Shown piece after piece: positions 21,582-28,025 of a stretch of 31,256 bases of DNA. Source of the DNA: a virus. The DNA lies in the IMG/VR virus record IMGVR_UViG_3300047189_000038, positions 1 through 31,256 of that record, one strand, 5' to 3'. The translations under genes and the position numbers were made by a program. Each line of letters begins with the position of its first letter. The first letter of the stretch is position 1. The notes under the pieces were generated by a model. That model saw nothing but the letters and a program-made list of their open reading frames with translations. It did not search any database and had not been told where the DNA came from.

Positions 21582-21589
21582 TATTTATA
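21582..21589 (-). promoter_or_regulatory. T4-type late promoter TATAAATA (minus) for the tmRNA
   Basis: Exact late consensus on the minus strand. A start about six bases further on would place the 5' end of the acceptor piece near 21575, giving an acceptor RNA of about 70 bases. Late expression of the tmRNA is therefore likely. Confidence 0.7.
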
Positions 21590-21617
21590 CAACATTCACT
21601 TATGAATGTCAATCTTG

Positions 21618-22124
21618 TTATTTTACCCAGCCATTTGGGTTTAACGGTTCTGAGTACTCTTCTGCAAATTCGTGCGGACCATCGTACGCTGGCAAATTGT
21701 TGTGGTCGAAATCCCCAGCGTTATATGACATCGTCATATGTGGATCAAACGTTGGGAAGTCATGCGTTGCACCATGTTGCTTTCGCAAGAAGTGATGACG
21801 ATCGTGAATTTCAGGGCAGTGGAACTTCATCACAAGGCAACGTCCTTGCTCTGCACCTTCTGCTTCTTCGATTGGTGAAGACGTTGGGAAGATGTCGTAC
21901 TCGTGAAATTTTGCCTTCCAAGTTGGATCGAGCTTGCCAAGTGGGCGAGCTCCAACAAATGCTCGACTGTAAACGACAGTCGCGTGTAGATCATTATCTT
22001 CTACTGGATTTGGGATTCTATGATCCCCCATAAACTCTCGCATTGCACGAATAGTTTCTTTTGTAGGCTTCACACCGAAGTAAGTACCTCGTGGAGCCAT
22101 CTCTCTTATCTCAATCAGTTTCAT
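21618..22124 (-). CDS. acb1: Probable Acb1-type anti-CBASS cyclic-oligonucleotide phosphodiesterase (2H family)
   Basis: 168 residues from the ATG at 22122-22124, with AAGGA five bases upstream. Two HxT motifs, DLHATVVYSR (His47, Thr49) and DPHMTMSYN (His129, Thr131), mark a 2H phosphoesterase. The surrounding pattern, GTYFGVKPTKE, IPNPV before the first motif, CLVMKFHCPEI, then RHHFLRKQHGATHDFP and the ending EEYSEPLNPNGW, matches my memory of T4 gp57B (Acb1). Acb1 degrades CBASS cyclic di- and trinucleotide signals and so blocks abortive infection. It is the last gene of the GroES-ThyA-DHFR operon and directly precedes the tmRNA late promoter. The identification is by pattern, not alignment. 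Confidence 0.7.
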   Translation of the reverse strand: MKLIEIREMAPRGTYFGVKPTKETIRAMREFMGDHRIPNPVEDNDLHATVVYSRAFVGARPLGKLDPTWKAKFHEYDIFPTSSPIEEAEGAEQGRCLVMKFHCPEIHDRHHFLRKQHGATHDFPTFDPHMTMSYNAGDFDHNNLPAYDGPHEFAEEYSEPLNPNGWVK

Positions 22125-22311
22125 ATTTCCTTCCAAGCAAATTTTGCAAGCGGCGGTCTACCCACCTCTCTGCGTATTCCATATCAATGTGTGTGGTGAC
22201 GGTCTCCTCATCATCTCCGAGGACGCGAGCAACGACGACATCTGTTTCGCTGTCTAAAATCACGTACGAGTAAGGACCTCTGCTACCTGCCACACATAAC
22301 TTTCTTGACAT
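22111..22311 (-). CDS. Hypothetical protein, 66 aa
   Basis: Unrecognised. It starts MSRKLCVAGSRGPYSYVILD with AAGG about nine bases upstream. It looks like a small beta-rich N-terminal part followed by a helix (MEYAERWVDRRLQNLLGRKY). Its 3' end overlaps the acb1-like start by 14 bases, suggesting coupled translation. It has no Cys pairs or membrane span. Confidence 0.55.
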   Translation of the reverse strand: MSRKLCVAGSRGPYSYVILDSETDVVVARVLGDDEETVTTHIDMEYAERWVDRRLQNLLGRKYETD

Positions 22312-22320
22312 ATTATACCC

Positions 22321-22854
22321 TTATTTGCGTTGATAGACAACGTAGTAGGCTTTTTCTGTTTGTTTGCCGGAAACGATAGTGAACTTTTTATTTAGCACTT
22401 CAATCGGAAAAGACACGTCACAATTATATGAATCGCCCTTTACAACTGTTACATGAGCTGTATTGCACCAAGAAAGTGCCTGTACAAACAACCGATACCC
22501 ACCGATAACGAATAGTTTTCGTGGATCGGCCTTCATTAGGTCCTGTACACGTCCTAGATTATCAACAACTGTTGCTCCAGGTGCTTTGTACTCTTTGTTG
22601 CTTGTTACGACATATGATTCGCGACCGGGCAAGATTTCGACGATCGGATCATTGTTCCCGTTCATTGCTTTGTGTTTGACGCGTGTATCAAGCAGGTCGT
22701 TGTACGTGTGCCGACCCATAACACAGACATGACCATTCGTTAGGTTTCGGAAGTGCTGGAGGTCTTCGGGTAGGTTCCAAGGAATCTTTCCATCCTTGCC
22801 GAACCCACCACGTTCATCAACGGCAACGACAATCTCTGGTATTTTTCTTTTCAT
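22321..22854 (-). CDS. folA: Dihydrofolate reductase
   Basis: 177 residues. IVVAVDERGGFGKDGKIPWNLPEDLQHFRNLT is the classical DHFR N terminus, including the Met20-loop region and the catalytic acid in NLPEDLQHF. VMGRHTY is the NADPH-binding motif, and VIGGYRLFVQAL is the GG-x-x-[LIF] motif. The enzyme reduces dihydrofolate to tetrahydrofolate, regenerating the cofactor consumed by the ThyA encoded two genes upstream. The length is normal for phage and bacterial enzymes. In T4 the equivalent is frd, beside td (thyA). Confidence 0.93.
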   Translation of the reverse strand: MKRKIPEIVVAVDERGGFGKDGKIPWNLPEDLQHFRNLTNGHVCVMGRHTYNDLLDTRVKHKAMNGNNDPIVEILPGRESYVVTSNKEYKAPGATVVDNLGRVQDLMKADPRKLFVIGGYRLFVQALSWCNTAHVTVVKGDSYNCDVSFPIEVLNKKFTIVSGKQTEKAYYVVYQRK

Positions 22855-22861
22855 ATTGCCT

Positions 22862-23242
22862 TTATGGCTTCAATTCAAAATCGATTAGGTCCTTGATGTT
22901 TGCAATGAGAAGATCCTTGATCGTGTAGATCAAACGTGTTGTGTTCAAGCAATTTCGCTGACGGTACTGAATCTCCATTACGTAGATTCCCTTGTCCATA
23001 TCAGCAATTGTGTTATTGCGAAGGTCGCTAATAACATTCCACTGATCGATGAACCCTTCCATCTGTACCTGCTCCATACAGTCACCGATTATTTCCACAA
23101 AGCTTTCGCGATGGGTGTCATTGCCCCACAACACTTGACCTGTGAGAATTCCATCTTCGATGAACTTGTGAATCTCTGTAAAAATCAACTTATTGTTGAC
23201 CGATCTCTTTTCGAGCTTGTACTCAGCGGTTGGCTTGTCCAT
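22862..23242 (-). CDS. Hypothetical protein, 126 aa
   Basis: Not firmly recognised. It lies between thyA and folA, and its start overlaps the thyA stop by one base. The pattern FTEIHKFIEDGILTGQVLWG, then IIGDCMEQVQMEGFIDQW, then SDLRNNTIADMDKGIYVMEIQY faintly resembles the C-terminal domain of contractile tail-sheath proteins (helix, helix, cDe-NNt-id-G, strand). That would be an unexpected location and could be chance. There is no catalytic motif. Confidence 0.55.
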   Translation of the reverse strand: MDKPTAEYKLEKRSVNNKLIFTEIHKFIEDGILTGQVLWGNDTHRESFVEIIGDCMEQVQMEGFIDQWNVISDLRNNTIADMDKGIYVMEIQYRQRNCLNTTRLIYTIKDLLIANIKDLIDFELKP

Positions 23243-24174
23243 TATACACTAACCTCCATCTTGATTGCGGGGTGGTGTTGGTAACCTACAATTTCAAAGT
23301 CTTCATATTTGAAATCGTCAATCTCTTTGACTGCAGGGTTCAACTTCAGTGTCGGTGACTCATATGAGTCTCTAATCAGTTGCTGCACTAAAGCAGTCTT
23401 GTGATTATTGTATATATGAACATCTCCGCCGGTCCAAACAAACTCCCTTGCTACATGTCCGGTTACATGAGCAAACATATGAGTTAGGATGCTGTACTGA
23501 ACAATATTGAATGGAACACCCAACCCAGTATCACAACTACGCTGGTACAAGTGACAGCTGAGTTCACCTTTGCCATTGCTCCAGAACTGGAATAATGCGT
23601 GGCATGGTGGTAGGCGCATCTCTGGAATCTCAGCAACGTTCCAAGCGCTGATAATGATTCGACGGTCAGTTGGATTAGTACGAAGTTTCTTTACGACTTC
23701 TGCAACCTGATCGATACCTTCATCATCGTCGCACTTGGTATAATACTGCGTCGTGTCAACTTCATATTCCCACTCATCGCGATCTAGGCCAAGTGATTCA
23801 AGATATTCGTCTGAAGGATTGGCAGGGATGTCATGAGGATTTGCCTTGTAATACTTCGTCCAGTTTCGCCATTGAGCACCGTACACAGGTCCAAGCTCAC
23901 CATTCTCATCAGCCCACTCATCCCAAATGTGGACACCGTTGTCGACAAGGTACTTAATGTTTGTGCTGCCCTTCAGATACCAAAGGATCTCGTGAATGAT
24001 TCCCTTTGTGAACATCTTCTTTGTTGTCAGGAGAGGGATCTTGTTGTTCGTTAAATCAAAACGCATCTGTTGAAATGGAAGGCTAATTGTACCTGTACCC
24101 GTACGATCTGTCTTCTCGGTTCCAGTGTATAGGATATCCTTTACCATCTTGAGGTAAGTTTCATCAGCGTTCAT
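23242..24174 (-). CDS. thyA: Thymidylate synthase (folate-dependent)
   Basis: 310 residues from the ATG at 24172-24174 (AAGGA six bases upstream); ATGs further up lack an SD. DRTGTGTISLPFQQMRFDL and PLLTTKKMF open the fold. The catalytic Cys191 is in MRLPPCHALFQFW. DVHIYNNHKTALVQQL provides the dUMP-binding Asn-His pair. The enzyme methylates dUMP to dTMP with methylene-THF. It is about 45 residues longer than E. coli ThyA because of an acidic insert (roughly residues 106-158, from KYYKANPHD to CDDDEGID) in the place where Lactobacillus-type enzymes also have an insertion. It is unlike flavin-dependent ThyX. Confidence 0.95.
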   Translation of the reverse strand: MNADETYLKMVKDILYTGTEKTDRTGTGTISLPFQQMRFDLTNNKIPLLTTKKMFTKGIIHEILWYLKGSTNIKYLVDNGVHIWDEWADENGELGPVYGAQWRNWTKYYKANPHDIPANPSDEYLESLGLDRDEWEYEVDTTQYYTKCDDDEGIDQVAEVVKKLRTNPTDRRIIISAWNVAEIPEMRLPPCHALFQFWSNGKGELSCHLYQRSCDTGLGVPFNIVQYSILTHMFAHVTGHVAREFVWTGGDVHIYNNHKTALVQQLIRDSYESPTLKLNPAVKEIDDFKYEDFEIVGYQHHPAIKMEVSV

Positions 24175-24182
24175 GGGAGTCC

Positions 24183-24392
24183 TTATTTGATTTCGAACAG
24201 TTCTGCCATACGAACCCACTTCTTCCATGATCCATTCATTGAATCAACAGGAGTGATTTCGTGCAGCGTAGCAACAGTAGGCTCAGCAGACGGTTTTGTT
24301 CTGCGTGTTGTTTTCAACTCTTTATCAGCAGTACGACCTGTTAGTTTGACTTCTGTGTCATGAAATACGTACGTCTTTGTTGTGTCTGTCAT
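24183..24392 (-). CDS. Hypothetical basic protein, 69 aa
   Basis: Unrecognised. Thr/Lys-rich (KELKTTRRTKPSAEPTVATL) with a central disordered stretch and a short helical end (SWKKWVRMAELFEIK). It sits between groES-like and thyA with gaps under ten bases, so it is clearly in the operon. The coding call rests on this tight packing. Confidence 0.5.
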   Translation of the reverse strand: MTDTTKTYVFHDTEVKLTGRTADKELKTTRRTKPSAEPTVATLHEITPVDSMNGSWKKWVRMAELFEIK

Positions 24393-24398
24393 AAACTA

Positions 24399-24686
24399 CT
24401 ACAGAACAAAAAGAATGTCTGCCTCACGAACGACAAGATACTTCTCGCCGCCATCAGTGACTTCAGTTCCAGCCGTCTTCACAAATACGGCGACTTCCCC
24501 GACCTGAACGTCAAGGGGTCTCACGTCACCGTTCTTACTACGTACACCAGGACCGACTGCAACAATCTTACCACGCACTGTGGTCTCTTTGTCAATCAAG
24601 CTGGCAAGTACAATGCCACCTTTCGACGTCGTTGTTGGTACTTCTGCTTTGACAATAACACGATCATCCATTGGTCTAATTTTCAT
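24399..24686 (-). CDS. groES: GroES-like co-chaperonin
   Basis: 95 residues, the standard length. MKIRPMDDRVIVKAEVPTTT, SKGGIVLASL, GKIVAVGPG, PLDVQVGE, AGTEVTDGGEKYLVVREADIL together give the complete GroES fold in order, including the mobile-loop region (residues ~16-30). It is far closer to bacterial GroES than to T4 gp31. Phage co-chaperonins cap host GroEL and widen its cavity for capsid protein. Whether this one does so for the phage head protein is inferred. Located in the nucleotide-metabolism operon. Confidence 0.9.
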   Translation of the reverse strand: MKIRPMDDRVIVKAEVPTTTSKGGIVLASLIDKETTVRGKIVAVGPGVRSKNGDVRPLDVQVGEVAVFVKTAGTEVTDGGEKYLVVREADILFVL

Positions 24687-24695
24687 TTTTGTTCC

Positions 24696-25148
24696 TTATT
24701 TTGCTAGCCCATAGTTGTTCAGGCGAACAGCAAGTTCCTGTTCGAAGCCTGGTTGAAGCATCTTGAAGTACTTAGCAATCGGGCTGACCATTGGACCAAC
24801 CGGACCTGCGAACTCTCGGACTTCTTTTGCACCTTCGTAGAACTCCTCAGGGAGGATGATTCCAACACAAGTCAGCGCACCGTCGAGTGAATCCTTGCCC
24901 TCGTAGAACTGAGCCCACGGAAGTGGGTTACCAATTGTGTTGAAGAATGTAATCAGTGAGCGAATCTCATCGCTATAGCCAGCGTTGAGAAGCACCATTG
25001 TTTTGTGGTCCACTGCCCAATGCTCAAGGATTGCATGCTGCTGCGAATCAGCAGGATACTTGGTAAACATCTCGGCGACAACATGAGCCGCCTGTATACC
25101 TTGCTGAATTGACGAGAGATACATATTGCCGAAAAAGTATGCACGCAT
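24696..25148 (-). CDS. Peptidyl-tRNA hydrolase 2-like protein (tentative)
   Basis: 150 residues, first gene of the operon. MYLSSIQQGIQAAHVVAEMF resembles the GK-x-x-AQ-x-x-HA helix of PTH2-type hydrolases. KTMVLLNAGYSDEIRSLITFF and FYEGKDSLDGALTCVGIILPE resemble the later strands, where PTH2 enzymes have an acid-G-x-x-T pattern. The expected Lys before the helix is not obvious, and the C-terminal 40 residues are extra. If right, it would release peptides from stray peptidyl-tRNA. Similar unnamed proteins occur in T4-like phages. Confidence 0.45.
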   Translation of the reverse strand: MRAYFFGNMYLSSIQQGIQAAHVVAEMFTKYPADSQQHAILEHWAVDHKTMVLLNAGYSDEIRSLITFFNTIGNPLPWAQFYEGKDSLDGALTCVGIILPEEFYEGAKEVREFAGPVGPMVSPIAKYFKMLQPGFEQELAVRLNNYGLAK

Positions 25149-25161
25149 TTTGGTAAATTCC

Positions 25162-25169
25162 TATAAATA
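25162..25169 (+). promoter_or_regulatory. T4-type late promoter TATAAATA (plus)
   Basis: Exact late consensus followed by G, on the plus strand, 57 bases before the membrane-protein gene at 25226. Its transcript would be antisense to the start of the minus-strand early transcript that begins near 25174. Confidence 0.75.
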
Positions 25170-25180
25170 GGTTATGAATG

Positions 25181-25209
25181 ATTATAGCACAATCGTGCTA
25201 AAACATCAA
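25181..25209 (-). promoter_or_regulatory. Sigma70-type early promoter (minus) with palindrome in the spacer
   Basis: On the minus strand, -35 TTGATG (25209-25204), a 17-base spacer, and a perfect -10 TATAAT (25186-25181). The start would be near 25174, 26 bases before the 25148 gene start. The spacer holds the dyad AGCAC-AATC-GTGCT (25186-25199, plus-strand reading), well placed to be an operator. It drives the PTH2-like/GroES/ThyA/DHFR operon with host polymerase. Confidence 0.75.
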
Positions 25210-25225
25210 CACTTAAGGAATCACG

Positions 25226-25501
25226 ATGACTGAATATACAGGCCCTGAAAGACGCACAGTTATAACCTTTACTCGTGAAGATAGCGATCGCCTTGTTCGT
25301 CTTGAGCAACAGATTATTGCCAACAACACAAAGATGGATAGTTTGATCCTGCAGCTCAGTGAGACACATAAATCTGTTGCAACACAAACCGTTCGTATTA
25401 ACAAGATCGAAAAGCTTCAAAACTGGATGATGGGCATTGGGTCAGCTATTACGTTTGTAATTAGTACGGCAGTATTCCTGTTCACTGGAACAAAGCACTA
25501 A
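25226..25501 (+). CDS. Late single-pass membrane protein with coiled coil, 91 aa
   Basis: MTEYTGPERRTVI at the N terminus (the TGPERR tag is familiar in phage membrane proteins). Residues ~18-66 form a helical coiled coil (DRLVRLEQQIIANNTKMDSLIL, then TVRINKIEKLQNW). One hydrophobic span follows at ~68-88 (MMGIGSAITFVISTAVFLF). AAGGA lies seven bases before the ATG. A perfect late promoter precedes it and a strong terminator follows, making a one-gene late unit. A holin-like or other lysis role is possible but unproven. Confidence 0.7.
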   Translation: MTEYTGPERRTVITFTREDSDRLVRLEQQIIANNTKMDSLILQLSETHKSVATQTVRINKIEKLQNWMMGIGSAITFVISTAVFLFTGTKH

Positions 25502-25504
25502 AAC

Positions 25505-25530
25505 AAAAGGGGCCAATTAAGGCCCCTTTT
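25505..25530 (+). terminator. Bidirectional Rho-independent terminator
   Basis: A perfect 10-bp stem AAAAGGGGCC / GGCCCCTTTT with loop AATTAA between the convergent ends of the 91-aa gene and phoH. The A- and T-runs make it active on both strands. Confidence 0.9.
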
Positions 25531-25554
25531 GCTATCCCTATCAATCAATTACCG

Positions 25555-26343
25555 TTACGGTGTGATGTGCTCACATGCCACAATCCATGACTTAACGAAC
25601 TCGCTTCGCACGATGTCATATTTTGTGAAGTGAACGCTTGCAAACGAATCCATGTTTTCAAACACGCGGAGTGCCTGAGACATACCTTCAGTACCAAGAT
25701 GTTTCTTACTTTCAGTCAAATCTGTTTGTCGTATATCACCAGTTAGGATGATGCGTGTATTTTCACCAATACGAGTCATGATAGAATTGATTTCATGGAA
25801 AGTCATATTCTGTCCTTCGTCGATGATGACAATTGCATTATCCCAAGTCAACCCTCGAACAAATGATGTCGTCATGAACTCAATCAATCCGGCATCCTTC
25901 ATGTCTTGGTAAGTTGATGAACGTCCGATTAGCTCCCACAAAATGTCATGATATGGAAGTTCGTACTGTGCCGTTTTCTCTTCCAATGTACCTGGCAAGA
26001 AACCTAAGTCTCTTGTGGCCACCGCTGAGCGGACGATAATAATACGACGGGTGCGTTGCGTAAACAGCTCGTTGAGAGCAAGGTAGAAAGCTAGAAAGGT
26101 TTTACCGGTTCCTGCGGAACCTGATGCGCACAAATGCTTTCCTGAGAACCATGCTTGAAACATTTCCTCTTGTGCGACTGTCTTTGGTCTAATATTTTTC
26201 AGATCTTTTGTACTCCATGATTTCTTTTTTGGACCCTCCTCTGCTGCATGTCCGTTTGCCCATAAGGCTTCTTTTAGAAACTCAATCTCATTATTTCTTT
26301 TACTTCTACTAGTGCTCTTGTAAGAGCGCTTTTTTGCTGACAT
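25555..26343 (-). CDS. phoH: PhoH-like ATPase
   Basis: 262 residues from the ATG at 26341-26343 (GGAGGAG upstream). ASGSAGTGKTFLAFY is Walker A (residues 75-82). RSAVATRDLGFLPGTLEEK is the PhoH signature. VIIDEGQNMT (Asp175, Glu176) is Walker B, and LTGDIRQTDL is the sensor motif. The N-terminal ~45 residues are basic and probably disordered. PhoH-like proteins are widespread in T4-type phages; they are RNA-helicase/ribonuclease-related ATPases of uncertain role. Flanked by an exact late promoter and a terminator, so it is an independent late-type unit. Confidence 0.9.
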   Translation of the reverse strand: MSAKKRSYKSTSRSKRNNEIEFLKEALWANGHAAEEGPKKKSWSTKDLKNIRPKTVAQEEMFQAWFSGKHLCASGSAGTGKTFLAFYLALNELFTQRTRRIIIVRSAVATRDLGFLPGTLEEKTAQYELPYHDILWELIGRSSTYQDMKDAGLIEFMTTSFVRGLTWDNAIVIIDEGQNMTFHEINSIMTRIGENTRIILTGDIRQTDLTESKKHLGTEGMSQALRVFENMDSFASVHFTKYDIVRSEFVKSWIVACEHITP

Positions 26344-26398
26344 ACTCTCCTCCAGTTGGAAGGGATAGGGATGTTGCAATCTGTCAGGATTGCACGGT

Positions 26399-26406
26399 TA
26401 TTTATA
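26399..26406 (-). promoter_or_regulatory. T4-type late promoter TATAAATA (minus) for phoH
   Basis: Exact late consensus 56 bases before the phoH start, placed right after the spoVR terminator, so phoH is separated from the prkA operon. Confidence 0.7.
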
Positions 26407-26410
26407 CAGC

Positions 26411-26440
26411 AAAAGAAAAAGGAAGCAACATTTCTGTTGC
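26411..26440 (-). terminator. Rho-independent terminator after spoVR (minus)
   Basis: Stem GCAACA / TGTTGC with a GAAA tetraloop (26425-26440), followed on the minus strand by TTCCTTTTTCTTTT. It ends the prkA-yeaH-spoVR transcript 28 bases after the spoVR stop. Confidence 0.85.
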
Positions 26441-26467
26441 CCCCTTATATCCCAGATGTTTATTGTT

Positions 26468-28024
26468 CTAGTTTTTGCTTCCATCATCCAGGAAAACGTC
26501 TAGCAGCGTTTGGTCACCTTGTACTTCGAATGAGGCACGCACTTCGTGCTTCTCATCTACGGACTCGAGTTTGACATCATATCCCCACAAAAACGCGACC
26601 TTTTTAAGAGTCTCTGTTGTTGTTTCAGCCTCGAGCGGACGGTTGTTAACCATGTAGTGGCGTAACGTAATTGTACGATCGCCCCAACGATCAACATCAA
26701 ACACCTGGATGTCAGGAATCATGTAACCGAAGTTGTATTGTTTTGCCAACGCATCACGAACAACCTTGTATCCCTGTTTGTTGTGAATACCAGAAATCAA
26801 GTACTTTGGATCAGCTTCATCGTCGTGTGTAGCAAACAACTTGAAGTCTCTAATTACTTTTGGCGATAGGAACTGCTGAATGAAGCTTTCGTCCTTAAAA
26901 CCTGCAATGGCAAAGTCAATTGCAGATAAATAGTCTCCGCTCCCCACCCACTGCTGGTTTCCAAACCACTCACGATCTTCTTCGGTTGGGTTCATCGCAA
27001 CACGTTCAATGTCGCGATACATTGCAAACCCAAGCGCATACACGTTGATGCCTGAGTAATACTTGTGGTCGAAGTCAAGCTGGTTGACAACACCGGTGTG
27101 TGATTGGTAGAACTCCATCAACGCACCATCGTCAACAATCTTCTCATCATACAAGTCGTGAATCAATTTGTAATGGAAGTACGTTGCACATCCCTCGTTC
27201 ATCAACTTTGTTTGACCTTGTGGGTAGAAGTACTGAGCGACCTTACGAACAATACGAATAATTTCACGCTGCCAATCCTTCAATCGAGGAGCATTCTTCT
27301 CAATGAAGTACAGCAAATTCTCTTGTGGTTCTTTTGGAAACTTGTCTTCATCCTTTGCTGTTTTTGCTACCTTCTCTTTGTGTGGAACCGTCCGCCAAAG
27401 GTCGTTGAGCTGAGATTGAATATATTGTTCACGCTCCTTTTGTAGCTTTTCTTCAGCAGCAGCGGATAACTTTGGCGGACGCTTGTACTTGTCCACTCCA
27501 TAGCGCTGTAACGCATGTGCAGCATCGAGAATTGCCTCGACTTCATCAACACCATACTTCTCTTCACAGTCGGCGATATACTTCTTGGCGAATGCAAGAT
27601 AGTCAATGATGCTACCTGCATCCGTCCATTGTTTGAATAGATAGTTGTTCTTGAAGAACGTATTGTGGCCAAATGATGCATGAGCAATGACAAGTGCTTG
27701 CATCAACATTGTGTTTTCTTCCATCAAATATGCAATGCATGGATCAGAGTTGATTACAATCTCGTAAGCAAGACCCATGTAGCCACGCTTGTATGCTTCC
27801 AACTCACGAATGAATTGCTCACCATAAGACCAGTGATTGTACATCAGAGGCATGCCAACAGCAGAGTATGCATCAAGCATTTGCTCCGATGAAATGATCT
27901 CGAGTTGGTTTGGATAGTACGGACGCTTGTATTTTGCCTTCCAGATACGTTCAAGTGCGTTGTACGTATCGTCGATCATATCAAACGTCCATTCCTGGCC
28001 ATCTGTGATTTTGAGTTCTGTCAT
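26468..28024 (-). CDS. spoVR: SpoVR family protein (YcgB-like)
   Basis: 518 residues, the normal family length. Hallmarks seen in order: YNHWSYGEQF (about 62-71), LAYEIVINSDPCIAYLMEEN (84-103), AHASFGHNTFFKNNYLF (114-130), LMNEGCATYFHYKL (about 275-288), and near the end YMIPDIQVFDVDRWGDRTITLRH. SpoVR of Bacillus is needed for spore cortex formation; in Gram-negatives the homologue YcgB is a stationary-phase protein made with YeaG and YeaH. The biochemical activity is unknown, though the conserved His/Glu clusters suggest metal binding. Its ATG follows the yeaH stop by one base, showing tight coupling. It is complete and shows no sign of decay. Confidence 0.93.
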   Translation of the reverse strand: MTELKITDGQEWTFDMIDDTYNALERIWKAKYKRPYYPNQLEIISSEQMLDAYSAVGMPLMYNHWSYGEQFIRELEAYKRGYMGLAYEIVINSDPCIAYLMEENTMLMQALVIAHASFGHNTFFKNNYLFKQWTDAGSIIDYLAFAKKYIADCEEKYGVDEVEAILDAAHALQRYGVDKYKRPPKLSAAAEEKLQKEREQYIQSQLNDLWRTVPHKEKVAKTAKDEDKFPKEPQENLLYFIEKNAPRLKDWQREIIRIVRKVAQYFYPQGQTKLMNEGCATYFHYKLIHDLYDEKIVDDGALMEFYQSHTGVVNQLDFDHKYYSGINVYALGFAMYRDIERVAMNPTEEDREWFGNQQWVGSGDYLSAIDFAIAGFKDESFIQQFLSPKVIRDFKLFATHDDEADPKYLISGIHNKQGYKVVRDALAKQYNFGYMIPDIQVFDVDRWGDRTITLRHYMVNNRPLEAETTTETLKKVAFLWGYDVKLESVDEKHEVRASFEVQGDQTLLDVFLDDGSKN

Positions 28025-28025
28025 G

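Noticed and set aside
21505-21795. Plus-strand reading frame beginning MVDLWGFEPQSCPAI across the tmRNA
   Set aside because: The phrase is the well-known false translation of a T-arm/acceptor read backwards. The region is explained by the minus-strand tmRNA.
21431-22033. 200-residue plus-strand reading frame overlapping tmRNA and the acb1-like gene
   Set aside because: Shadow of two supported minus-strand features; no SD, no recognisable domain, Cys/Leu/Arg composition of an antisense frame.
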